Shown here: piece after piece, positions 38,641 to 50,096 of the stretch | Layout: every line of letters starts with the position of its first letter | How positions within the stretch are numbered: position 1 is the first letter of the stretch | Assembly: GCA_000181795.3 (NCBI GenBank) | Contig: CM012955.1 | Span: 10,985,976-11,049,975 of the forward strand | DNA: 64,000 nucleotides | From: Trichinella spiralis | Lineage: Eukaryota > Nematoda > Enoplea > Trichinellida > Trichinellidae | Reading direction: 5' to 3' | The notes under the pieces: model-generated | What the model saw: only the letters and a program-made list of their open reading frames with translations | What the model was told of the DNA's origin: nothing | Database searches by the model: none | Translations under genes and position numbers: made by a program

Positions 38641-40070
38641 ACATTTAGAATGGGAAGGAAAACACAGTTATTGGAAGAATATTTACTGTTCGATGAGGAT
38701 ATACTCGTTCCTTCTCAAGGTCCTCTCTAATGATGTGAATAAGTTTTTACTGACCTGCTCTAAGAGGTAACCAACTGGATGAATTTGTCTATTATTTTTT
38801 ACAGAGTTCTCCTTCCAGCATACGTAACTGACACCATTCCTCAATGTGGTCTCATTGTTGAACAGTAAATAGAACACAAACTGTGGCGCAACATCTCTAG
38901 AATTTCTGTAACTCCCAGGTGGGCCCTCATCAAGTGATAATGGGCCAGTTATAATATATTCAGAATGTGGCTGCATGCGATTATCTGGATTATCTCACTT
39001 CAGCTGTTTATAAAATCTCCCATAAACAGCACAACACTCTCCGGAAGATCATCTGTCAGTTCTCCTCAGATAGCAAGCTCTTCAGCATGGCACTGCCTTA
39101 GAACAATTATAAGTGGCATTGCTTCCGTGGTGTCCATACCTTAACTTATCGGAACTCTGAGTCTGTTTCCGCAATTTTCTAACAGTCTCAGTTGACGCCA
39201 GCATGTTGGCATTTAAATGAGCAGCCAGTGATGTGCCACTGGGTTCACACTGCTTGCCCATTCATCTAAACAAAGAATCAAAATTTTTGACAGGGTCGAC
39301 ATCATACTCTGCCTGCTGCTCTAACCACTGTTCTGCCTGGTTCTCTGGTTCCCTAAGAGTGTTATGGTCTGCACAGGCGGAAATTCATCCGTCATTTAAA
39401 TAAAGCCAGAAATAATGAACAGCCAAAACTAAAGCAAGCGTTTCTTTTCTGTTTCCACTGCAGCTCTTCTCTGTTTATGTTAAGGCGTGACTGCCATAAA
39501 TAACCAAGCCGTGCTGCCCTTGTTAAGTTTCTAGGAAAAACATTCCCACCTGTGTCCAAGTCTACTAGAAAAAATGTATTGAAGTTCGGATGGGGCAAAT
39601 CAGGTAAATGGTCAATGACCATCTCAGCTAGACAAGAAACTAGACTTGTGCAGCCCTGTAGCCCCATCTATGGCTCTACCAGTCAACGGATGAGAGAGTC
39701 AAATTTTGCAACTCACCAGTAGTGGAAAGAAAGCCTTAATAATTGCCATATATTTTTATACACTAATGTAAAGACTAATTTCAGATAACCTCGGGTTTTT
39801 CTACATCAGTCTCATTTCCTTCCTATGACACTAAATGTCTGACTTCGTAACTGGCACTTCTTTGGTTTCATCTCTAAAGCCCCTGTCATCAGGCAATGCA
39901 CAATCACCATGAGACATTCTATATTTTCCTATTTGGTTGAAGGGAACAATGCTACCCAAATCAGTGAAGCCTAAATTAATAGTATTTCCTAAAAGTGCCG
40001 TTGTTTTAGTAGCTGACAGCCCTAAAACATTATACAAAATTAAAGACAGCACCATGAAGTAGTACAACCG
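38640..40070 (-). mobile_element. piggyBac-like DNA transposon remnant
   Basis: Minus-strand pieces fit the piggyBac transposase order. First GLQGCTSLVSCLAEMVIDHL and HPNFNTFFLVDLDTGG (39400-39667), like the GLGxSVVxxL and HxxxFDNFFTSxxL segments, then PRNLTRAARLG like the T-x-R-x-N-R element. Further on, NETTLRNGVSYVCWKENSVKN (38680-38976) is like the late D-x-x-V-x-W-x-D-N segment. The catalytic aspartates are not all preserved and stops and frame changes separate the pieces, so it is dead. The block is visibly richer in G+C than its neighbours. I could not find TTAA-flanked terminal repeats, so the ends are approximate. A weaker alternative is an unrelated decayed gene. Confidence 0.5.
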
Positions 40071-42084
40071 ATGTGGCGCAGAAAACGCAATTTTAAAATT
40101 TTACATTGGTTTATTTCTGTAAGAATGCCTAAGCGGAAAGTAACTAGCTACTTGCGCGCCCTATCTACTATATTTTCTAGATTGAACTCTAATGTAACAA
40201 TCAGATCAGACTGCTTGATAACCTCTGAATTAATCGCTTTAACTTGTAGAAACTTTACGACCTCTTTCGCATTTAGCATAAGACATTCTGAATACGAGGG
40301 AAAACAACGCGATGGGTTAAAATTCTTACTATTAGAAAAAAGAAAAATAATTAAAGTGTCAAATCATACCCCAGACTGCAGAAACGTGACTTCACAATAA
40401 GACTACCACACGCGAATAATTCACTTAGCATGTACTGTCACTATCTATTTCCTCTCACAGTGATAATCAAGTACAACATGGCCGCCGGTACATAGAAGAT
40501 TTACCTCATTTCTGTGGTTGGTATATTCGGCTTTAAATATGGAGGAAGGTTATCAGTTATCAATGATTTATATTTTTTGCACTAAGTTTAAAGCATAGGA
40601 TTTTTAAAATGGAAAAAAACATTAAATTATAAAAGTAAAGCATGCCTATCCTCTCCTGAAAGCATTAATGCTGATACATCATGCAATATTTAAGTTTAAC
40701 TAGAACGCTAATCAGTGAATAATTTTTTCGTTTCTCAGAATCATTACTTAATTATTTAAAAATAATTAGCGTTTTTATGATTTTACAAGAAAAATAATTT
40801 TAAATATTAATTTGAATTGAAGAATATTAAAAAAGGAATATTAATTCACATGTGAAGTAGCACATCGAGCGTTACAGCCAATCACAGAAGAATAGAGTGA
40901 GCAAAGCTTAAACGAGAAACGTTTATTACTTATTTCTTACTTGATTATCTTCAAATGTAACGTAACATAACCTAACGGGATTATGCAGTAAATATCCTTC
41001 TTAAGCATAAAGTTAGATATTTACTGAATCCCAGAATAGACTCAGTTGCAAATATTGTGATAAATTTCTTTTAGCGCAAATAAATTTACCAAAATATTTT
41101 TAACAACATTTCCCATGAAATATGAAAATCTGTAAATTTTGGGTTTGAAAAAATGTTTTGCATAAAAATTACACAATAATTTAAGAAACTAAAATGAATC
41201 ACAAAAATTTTCATGAAGACAGTTGCAGGATATGTTAAGATAAAATTCTAACACTGAAATTAAGGCTTAGCAAGATGAAGCTGAAAAGTTGAATTTTCAA
41301 TTTTTAATAATTAAAAATTAAAATCTTTTAAATTTTAGATGATTCAAAATATTTTGTGATAAAGCAATGGTTGCAAAGTGCAGTTGCTGGAATGATAATA
41401 ACATTTTCAATCTGTTTGAAAGTGATTTAAGCAATAATAAAATAGTTCATGCATTACCAAATCAGAAAAAAATTTGCATTCTTAAAATTACCTCTCTCAC
41501 TTTCTGAAACATTAATACAGTAAGTAACTTATTCACTTGCAATTCATAATTACAGTATAGGGTGTATTATTTGTCGTTAGTTATGAACAGACGAACTAGA
41601 GTTGATAGATAATTTTATAAATTGTTAGTTTCTTTTAATTTCTTATTTTTAAAAAAAGCGAATTTCATTTTAGCATCTTTCGACAGATAAGAAGTTGTGC
41701 ATCAAGCATATTCTGGTTGGGAAAAAAGAAAGTAATTATAAATTTGCAATGGTTTGTCAGTTTAAAATTAGTTTCACTTTTTATATCAGTATGCTACTGT
41801 GTAGGTGCATTTACTATGATTTCATAGTGCACAATACTACATTATGAACAAAAAAATATTTCATTCATTTGTCAAAAATACATTAGATTTGTTTAAACCT
41901 GCCTCATTATTTCATGATTGTTGTTTTATTTACTGGCTTTTATTTGTTAAAGGCAAATTAAATTATAGCATAAATGCTAATTAAACTTGTTGTAGGTAAT
42001 TTTGCTACTATCATATTACTAGAAGCCAAATGAAAATTAATTACTATAATATAATCTGTATAATAACTATGTAGTTGTTGAATG
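40071..42084. other. Spacer between the two transposon remnants
   Basis: About 2 kb with no supported gene. The plus-strand open frame at 40071-40400 has no family resemblance. It might include further decayed piggyBac-flanking sequence up to about 40500, where base composition returns to the AT-rich background. Confidence 0.45.
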
Positions 42085-42092
42085 CTTTAAAT

Positions 42093-42828
42093 CAGTGATT
42101 CCCAAAGTGGGTGATATCGCCCCCTTAGGGGAGGGGTGGAAGGCTGGAAGGGGGGCGGTGGGAAGTAAGGGGGCACTTGGGGTGCGCTGGAAAATAACGG
42201 AACACATTGGAGGGAGGCGCTTGAACACAGTGTTTTAAGTTTTGTGCTTATATTGATATTTAAGAATATTGATTAATTATTTTCTGCTTAATGTGAAATG
42301 TGTCTTCTTCATCTTCTTTGCTTTGTCTTTTCAAACACTGATGAGATCGAAATGCAATTAGAAGAAGAATTAATTGATTTACAAACCAATGAAGAGTTAA
42401 AGCCGAAGTTTAAGAACGGATATCATTCTATCTGGTTGCAAAAACAAATATCTGACCTCTATCCCGGTTTATGGAGAATGGCAAGAAAGTTCCTACTCAC
42501 CTTCCTATCTTCCTATTTAGTTGAACATGACTTCAGTGTGGTCACTGATTTTCTAACAAAGAAAAGAAGCCGACTGCAAATCGCCAAACATGGTGATTTA
42601 CGACTGTTCCTTACCAACATTGAACCGAGTGTAGACAGATTAGTTGCAATGCACCAACCCCATCCATCACATTAATTATTTTCTCACTATATGTTTATTT
42701 TTGAAAGAACACTCGATTTGAATAAATAGTCTGTTTAAAAACTCATTATTTTTTGGCAGTAATTTAGGGGGGCGTTTAAAAAATATATCTCTCAAGGGGG
42801 CGATAGCCTGAAAAAGTTTGGGAAACTG
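42093..42828 (+). mobile_element. Short hAT element with terminal inverted repeats and 8-bp target duplication
   Basis: 736 bp bounded by imperfect inverted repeats. The left end begins CAGTGATTCCCAAAGT and, 27 bases in, CGCCCCCTT; the right end in reverse complement begins CAGTTTCCCAAACTT with CGCCCCCTT at a similar distance. It is flanked by an exact 8-bp duplication, CTTTAAAT, at 42085-42092 and 42829-42836. CAG-N-GxTTCCCAAA ends and 8-bp duplications are typical of hAT elements of the Charlie/ZBED type. The interior keeps only the C-terminal transposase frame listed separately, so this is a non-autonomous internal-deletion derivative. A perfect target duplication suggests a fairly recent insertion. 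Confidence 0.92.
42298..42675 (+). CDS. C-terminal hAT transposase fragment (dimerisation region) inside the short hAT element
   Basis: Open frame of 125 codons. From about residue 16 it matches the end of ZBED5/FAM200-type hAT transposases: LEEELIDLQTNEELKPKFK, then FLSSYLVEHDFSVVTDFLTK, KKRSRLQIAKHGDLRLFLTN and the closing VAMHQPHPSH. The BED finger and catalytic core are absent. The usual YLCE motif reads YLVE. The first 15 residues look like non-homologous sequence read into the frame, so the start is arbitrary. It cannot transpose by itself; whether any protein is made is unknown. Confidence 0.85.
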   Translation: MCLLHLLCFVFSNTDEIEMQLEEELIDLQTNEELKPKFKNGYHSIWLQKQISDLYPGLWRMARKFLLTFLSSYLVEHDFSVVTDFLTKKRSRLQIAKHGDLRLFLTNIEPSVDRLVAMHQPHPSH

Positions 42829-42836
42829 CTTTAAAT

Positions 42837-45778
42837 GTTCATTTCATCCCAATAAACTTTGAAGATAACTCCGGTGCTGTTTTACGTTTCTTTGGTTTTT
42901 TAAAATAAAAAAGATTTATTAGCACTATCAAAGCAGATCAAAATTGAAAAGAAGAAAATGAAGGGCTAGTTGAAATTATTTTCATCAGAGTAATATAATA
43001 CTTCATTTCATGATAATTCTTTTAGAAGAACATCAATATAAAGTTTATGAATATACTATATGTATTTATTTAAACATCATCTAATACTTATTAATAAAAC
43101 TACAAATAGCTTCTTTCCTTATGAAATCAAAAATACTATTTTGACTGCATTTTAGAACAATATATAATTTTACAAACCTTCACTATTTATATCACAACTG
43201 TCAATTTTTTCAGAAGCGAAGCATTTCTTTATTAGTTGATGCAGGTTATATTTCAAAAAATTTTGTTTCACTTTAATAGTTTTGATTCCATCAGTAAGAC
43301 AATTGAATATAAAATAATGATTGCATAGGCATGATTATTCATTTATGATTTCTTTGATTACTTCATTTTATTACTTTTATGATTTGAACAAATTAGATAA
43401 ATTATTTTAATGTGATGCATTTCTTTCTTTAAAATTAATTGTTTTACTGATATTCAAGATGGCATTTTCAGTAAATTATTGTTGCTTTTTCTTATATGCT
43501 TTGTAAAGTTCATCAATAGATGGGAACAATTGCTGTTTCCTTCGTTGAAAAGTAATGAAAATGTAGAAGTATTATTCGAAACATGAATTCAATGGATAAA
43601 AGTATTGTCGCTGTTTGTATAGATAAAATAGATGAACTGACTTCAAACAGCAATGAGCAGGATGTTGAAAAACTAAACGGTTGTTTAATTTTAATAGAAA
43701 AATGTGCATAATTCAATAATGCAGTACGAATGCAAGGGATTAAAATTTATTCCTACTGCAGTTCATATATCAGTATTTTTTTGCTTTTTGAAGAATGAAA
43801 ATTATTCCATTCATATGTTTTGCAGTTACTCTTATTATATTAACATTTATTTCTGGGTAGAATTGTTTGACACATTCTGTTTCACTTAATAAAAGTGGTA
43901 TTTCTAATTATTGTATCTGCATTAATCATAACTGTGGTTTTGAGTTATGCATTATTTAAATCATTACTCATAATACCATTTAATACCCAGCTTTTCTTTA
44001 TATTATGTTTATGCTTATTACGGTTTCATATACCAAATGATATGCATTTATTTTACAGATCACCATTTTATTTTGAGAGCACTGTTTTAAAAATATACTT
44101 GAAAGTTTAATAATAATGAGCATCACAATTAAATTATAATCCATTGTTTTTCAAATGAAACCTCAAAAATTACTTTCTGCTGTTAAGCATTCTAAGTAGT
44201 GCATTTGATTCTGTTAATATAAGTGGTTATTAGGCTCAGGTTACTGTAGTCAAACCATTCTGTGGAAGTTCATCCACTGTTGTTTATCCTTTTTGAAGTT
44301 GGTAGTAATTTACATCATTATGTTCTTTTAGCATTGAGCTAAATTTTACAAAATTTCTAAATGAAGACTGTAAAGTCAAGTATTAGATATCTGGATTTTG
44401 AATTGCCCAACATTAGTGTAATGTTTGCCTGCGTTCACTGATTAGTGAAGGCGTTTTATTGGTCTCTTTTTTCATCGATTCAAAATGGTATTCATATGAT
44501 TCGCTTACATGTTAACGCCTCTGATTTGTGGATGAGGGTTAGAATTCCATAGTGTATATATGTAGAAATTTTATTAAGTGCGCTGTTTATTAGCTCCAAA
44601 TAATAATTTGAAATTTTGAAAATCTTAGGAAATATTTATATCTGTAAATTATAGGAAATTATTTTTAAGCACTAAGATAAGGGAAGAAATTAAAATTCCA
44701 AAAAATTAAAGTGCAGTGGGCAAATTCTGTTCTAAGTTGGAACAAACCTACATGTTTTCTTCATATCTCTTACATTTATGTTTCAGAATGAATAGAATGC
44801 AAAAAATTGAAGTTGTATTTTAAAAAGCAGTGCAATTCTGGCATGTTATTTTCCCCACGATATAAAAGTATATGGCTTTCTCTGAACTTTCTTTATTCAC
44901 GTTTTTCAAGTCTTAAATTCTGTTGCATCGATAAAACACCAATAGGTCCAAAGTATTTTCTGTTCTGCTTTAATTGAATAGAATTAAGACAAAACAGCAT
45001 TTTTTAATTTAACGATTGGTTTAAATAAAAAAAGTTAAAATTAACTGAAAATAATATTTAAAAAAATTTGTTGTAAATCAAAATAAAAGTACTGTTGCAA
45101 TAACAAAAATTATTAAATAACATAAATGTGCAACAATTCAAAATGAAATTCAGGAAAAATTCAAAAAGGCTGAAAATCAAAATCGTTTGCACAGGCAATT
45201 TCAAATATAAAATAGCAAAACTGCAGTAGCGCTTGTTTCATGATCAACACCTCAAAATCTAATCAGTCGATAAATGGATAAAAAATCGTGGCTTCTTTTT
45301 ATACGCTGCACTGTTAATTTTTAAAGGTACTTTTTATGAAAATTAATAATAATGTTTAATAATGCACTGGAAAACATTTCAATAAAAGCAAAAGAATAAT
45401 GTTTCGTTAAATTAATTAATTTTTCATTATTAATAAAATAATAGATTGTTAATTTAATTATTTCAATTTTTGATAGTTTAAAGTAACAATATATTATCAA
45501 AATAATGATAGATAATTACTTATTTTACTTACTTTTACTTTCAAATGTTACTGTAGTACAGTAATCTATTTCAATAGCTTTTTGTACTTTTTTCAATATT
45601 TTTATTTTAGCATCTCGGAACACTTATGCTTTGAGTGTTGATTAATTCTGTAATATTTGTTGCGTTCTGATTAGTGTGATATTCAACAGACATTGCTTAT
45701 TACAATATCCATTTAGTTTGAAGCTTATATTCATAAACTAATGCAGTTCAATTTTAGCAGGATTGTTTTACTGCAGTC
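42837..45778. other. Gene-free spacer before ENY2
   Basis: About 2.9 kb of AT-rich DNA. Several short open frames (for example 43704-44110) are leucine/isoleucine/phenylalanine-rich products of base composition and resemble no protein I know. Confidence 0.5.
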
Positions 45779-46110
45779 ATGAGTAACCGCATCACGGATA
45801 ACATTGAAAAGCGACTGATTGAAACCGGAGAACGGGAAAGACTTACTGAACTACTTCGATCTTTGCTTCGTTCCAGCAACTGGGCCGAAAAGGTATATTT
45901 GATATCATTATAATCTGATAAAATTCACTGAAACATTTCTAGGTTAGAGAAGAATGTTTGAAGATTATACAGCGTGATGGAATCGATGGCATCACCGTTG
46001 AAACTGTCGTTACGGAGATTCTTCCCACTGCTCGCAGATTGGTTCCAGAATCAATAAAACGACAGCTTTTGGAACAACTGCAGCAGTTTTGTGAAGAGGA
46101 AACTGAATAG
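45779..46110 (+). CDS. ENY2: ENY2/Sus1, transcription and mRNA export factor
   Basis: 93 aa from two exons (45779-45892 and 45943-46110). It aligns end to end with human ENY2 (101 aa): IEKRLIETGERERLTELLRS, VREECLKIIQRDGIDGITVE, VTEILPTARRLVPESIKRQL. ENY2 is a small all-helical subunit shared by the SAGA histone deubiquitinase module and the TREX-2 mRNA export complex. A strong acceptor-like TTTACTGCAG ends two bases before the ATG, so the start may follow a 5' UTR intron or a spliced leader. The stop lies only 234 bp from the stop of MIC13 on the other strand. Confidence 0.95.
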
Positions 46111-46344
46111 TTCATTTTAGAATGATGATATTCCATCGAGTAATGAATGTTATCAGAGACTACATCGATAAGTTTAATCATTTAATCCGTTTATTAATAT
46201 GAACTGATGATGATATAACGACTGATAATTTTACATAAAAAATTTTTTCGAATTCGTTTTACCAGAGAAAAATTACGAAAAGAAAATTTTTAAAAATTTC
46301 ATTTTATTTTCAAAAGCTTTGACAAATCAGCACTTCAATCATAA

Positions 46345-46846
46345 TCACAAATTTTTCGAAGCTTCAATCACAAGTTCGGCCACATATTTATACGTCGACG
46401 ACATTAACGCTGTACTTCGTAAAAAGCATTCTTCGACAAAATAATTCCAAGATTTCACCATATTGCTTTTCACTTCTCGATATGTCGGAAGCTAAAAGTG
46501 CTTTCAATGAACTAGGTTATAAATTTATATTGTAATAAGAAAAGAAAAGACATCTTTTCATCGTCGTTAAATGCTCAGTGGCAAAACTTGGATACATTTG
46601 AAAGTAAACTGCTCGAAGAAACTTACTTTTTTATAAGCTGAAACCGCATCATGAAAAACCCTTTCCTCAAGCTGTTCGTAAAGCTGCTGTCCGCGAACTG
46701 TGTCTGTTTCCCATACCCCCAACTGATGAGTGATAAAAGCTGCACCTCCAACAATGGTAACGCGAGTCAAATTTCTAAAAAGCTTTATTCGTAAAATTTA
46801 CTTTCATATACTTCTCTCACTTTGTAAACAAAACTAGATTGACCAT
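46345..46846 (-). CDS. MICOS13: MICOS complex subunit MIC13/QIL1
   Basis: 106 aa from three exons: 46821-46846 (a 26-nt first coding exon, MVNLVLFTK), 46627-46774 and 46345-46491. The N-terminal hydrophobic glycine-containing segment VTIVGGAAFITHQLGVW fits the single membrane span of QIL1 (human VAGGAVYLVYDQELLG; insect forms have GVWG). The C-terminal SNMVKSWNYFVEECFLRSTALMSS matches the SWN/YYNxGV helix of the family. MIC13 bridges the MIC60 and MIC10 parts of the MICOS complex at inner-membrane cristae junctions. The family is short and poorly conserved, so the call rests on length, order and the two motifs. Confidence 0.8.
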
Positions 46847-47820
46847 TTCAAATAATGGAAAATTTACAATCCTTTCCTAAAAACAAATAAGCCCAATACA
46901 GTATATATTTTAAACAATCAAGTAAGAATAACATATTGCCAAAAATTTGTTGGCTACAGTGGTATCTTGTTCACGGTACAGATGGATCGCTTGATATAAT
47001 TTCCGAATTAATAATTTGCATATTAATTTTAGCTTTGTAACCGTGCTATTCACAAGCTGGATTTTCCACGTGAATCATCATGAAGCGTCACTTTATAAAT
47101 AAATGGGAAGTTAATATAAAGAAGTTATGAAATAAGTTTTCGCAAACTGTAAATCACTTGGAGAATTATTTATTCTCCATCAAAAAAGTTTTATTTGAGA
47201 TCAAATAAATCAATAAAAAAATATTCACTAATTAATTCATTACAGTAAGATTATTTAGTTAACAGTTTTATTTGGATACATAGATAAGCACTGAAGTTCA
47301 TGTTTTACATTTCTAAATTATTTAAAATTGCATTATTTTTCAGTTGAATCATTTATGTGAGAAAAAATTTATTCGTTAACAAAGAAGTTCACTTCTAAAA
47401 CATTACGAATACCTAGATGAAAATTATTTAATTCGGTAAAACAATGGTAACTGAACAATAAGTAAATATTGGCGACAATAAAAAAGTACCATGTAGATTA
47501 GTCGCCACTATTTCCTCTGCTTTGTCTGCTGGATTTCCATGCAGAACCATTTCCAAATTAATATGACATTTGATTACTTAATCGATATTAGTATGTTAGT
47601 TCTTTTCAGTTTCAAAGTCAGTTAGTTTCTCGAAAAGATTTATTATATATGTACGTAAATTTCAAAGGCCCAATGTAAATAAAGAACATTCGCATTCATA
47701 GCGCATTTAAAATCTGCTTTCCTACATAATTTCAAAACTGCTACGACCAAATACACTAAACAAATAAATAAACATGGACCAATCAATCGATGTTGCAATT
47801 TGTATCAAGCGGCACATTAT
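46847..47820. other. Spacer between MIC13 start and PABPN1 stop
   Basis: Nearly 1 kb, AT-rich, without a supported gene. It must contain the MIC13 promoter and the PABPN1 3' UTR. Confidence 0.55.
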
Positions 47821-48907
47821 TTAATACGGTGAATAACTGGCTCCTCGTCTGAAATGAATAATTTGAATTGAAGTCTTTATATAAAAAAATGAACAACCTA
47901 TAACGAAGACGACGATTGGAATACAAATAGCGATAAGCAACTCGTCCTCTCATACGTCTTCTGTTAAAACCCATACCTGGACGATTTGTACGCTTCTCCA
48001 CAACCTAAAAATGTTAATTAAATGTTTAAATAATTTCAATTATAATATAACTATACCTTAATCTGACGACCACGAAAAAGAGTGTCAGTCATGGCCAAGG
48101 ACGCTCGAGCAGATTCTTTATCCGCAAATTCGATGTAAGCAAATCTTAATATTAAAAAGTTAAAATAAATTCTTAAAAAAATAAATATTTTATCAACAAA
48201 TTAGAAAACCCTTTTGGACGACCACTGTAACGATCACAAAGAATAGTAATGCGATTTATAGCACCACAGCCATGAAAATGTGCCTCCAGTTCTTCAGCTG
48301 CAGCTCCGTAGTCAACCTAAATATTTATTTTACTTGTCTTCACTTTTAAATCTAAAAGAAATCGTTTTCCTCAATAATACAAATGCCATTTGAGAAAAAA
48401 AATTAAAATAAACAAGGAAACTCAAAATAAAAACATAAAATAAAAACACGTTTATCGTTGTGAAGCAAAATTTAACACTTGATAAATGTTATCAATGTGC
48501 AAATATAAATAATACATGTTCTCACATTTCCAACAAAAACTGAACGAGAATCCGCTTCAACTTTTTCATCGGAAGTAAGTGGTGGTGGTGTTGGTGCTGA
48601 AACACAAACAACCATGCACAAAGAAAGTTAAAAAAGTGAAATGTACATTCATTTAAAACGGTCGACATTTGTTTTTCCACTTCCGTATGCAAATTTCTAA
48701 TAAGTTGTGCTTCTTTCTCCATTTCTTTCAATCTAGCACGAATCTCTTCAATTTCCTAAGAAAAAAAACACTAACACTAATATATAACAAAATAATATAT
48801 TTTTATACCGGATCTAGATCACTTGACTGATCCAAGGTTTCTTCATCTGACGCTACCCCAATATCCAAATTATCACCAAAATCATCAACATCATCTACTT
48901 CATCCAT
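47821..48907 (-). CDS. PABPN1: Nuclear poly(A)-binding protein (PABPN1/PABP2)
   Basis: About 202 aa from seven exons starting at ATG 48907. Order: acidic N-terminus ([14 protein letters not shown]), coiled coil [17 protein letters not shown]...EVEKQM, a linker, one RRM with RNP2 SVFVGNVDYGA and RNP1 [29 protein letters not shown] and [17 protein letters not shown], then an arginine-rich tail ending in SYSPY, like human WYSPY. The last coding exon is tiny (47821-47848). PABPN1 binds growing poly(A) tails in the nucleus and stimulates poly(A) polymerase. The alanine tract of the human protein is absent. A TTTTTCAG acceptor 14 nt upstream of the ATG points to 5' UTR splicing or trans-splicing. 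Confidence 0.95.
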
Positions 48908-50096
48908 GATATCCGCTAAAACTGAAAAATAATATAGTTAAAATCTCATGCAGTTTTAAAAATTGCAAACGTACGAATATGTGAAAGTGACGTATTATAA
49001 TAAAAATGGATTATATCAAAGATTATTAACATAAAATATAACTAAGCTCAACAACTGAACAATACGTATCGAAAAATGCAATTCGCATATACGAAATGAT
49101 ACTCATTTCTAATTACGTAAATGAAGTTTCAACATATCTATGTATATAAAAAACATTTTCACATCACGCTCAAACAATCGAAAAACGACAAAAGAAACCA
49201 ACAATTACAGTACATGTTTTTATGGAAAGTATATTGATTTTCAAGTATCTGCTTATAAAAAATTGTTCATGTTTTTTTGTATGAGGAATTACATAGCCTT
49301 GAAATATATATTTTTAAACTTATATATACATAATGCGCATTATGCATAAAAAATCAACAGAAACGGCTAGCACTTAGATGAATTTGATAAATGGATAAAA
49401 TTTACTGTCAGAAATTATTTAATATTTCAATGTTACTTAAAATTCTACATTCATAATTTTAAAACTGAGCATGTACATCTTTATATAATGGATTTCAAAA
49501 AGTTGTAACCAGAAATGATATTTTTTTCATATATGAAATTCCGTAAAACACTTTATTACTGTTAGATAAGAACGGGCGTCATCACTGCCATACAACTGTA
49601 AGAGCATTGATAGGTGATAACTTGAGCATCAGATTTAGTTAACATTAAGTAAAATTCTCATCTCTAAAGAATCAGATTGCATGGAAGTAGACAAATAATC
49701 ACATTACATTTCTTACATGGATAGAAGCGTGTTTTATCTCACTTCGTCAACTTTCATAATTTATCATTCAAATTACTGCATTTTACTGTTGGCTATTACC
49801 TATTATTTTACTTTACTTAAAATGAAATACATTTTAAACATCCACACACAAAAAGTGCATACTTTTAATTTCATTTTCAGAATGACAATGTGCAATAATG
49901 ACAGAATATAATTTGTGATTTATAATATATGCACGGACTAGCAAACAGGGTCTTAGTCATACGGGGAGTTCCCATCTGGAAAAACGATATCCCATGCTCA
50001 AAAGAACGAGAAACATTTCAAAATTAATATTTAAAAACTTCTGCATTTCAAAATTGGGAGCTTTCGACAGAACTGTTAAAAAAAATAACAAAACAT
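48908..50096. other. Spacer between PABPN1 and HERPUD
   Basis: About 1.2 kb of AT-rich DNA with no supported gene; it holds the PABPN1 promoter and the HERPUD 3' UTR. Confidence 0.55.

Noticed and set aside
40071-40400. 109-codon frame beside the piggyBac remnant
   Set aside because: No similarity to transposase or any family; overlaps the edge of the decayed element.
43704-44110. Hydrophobic short frames that could look like membrane peptides
   Set aside because: They are F/I/L-rich because the DNA is T-rich; no conserved motif or splice support.
46567-46770. MIC13 starting within exon 2
   Set aside because: The codon at 46768-46770 is TTG; an upstream 26-nt exon with ATG joins in frame by consensus splice sites.
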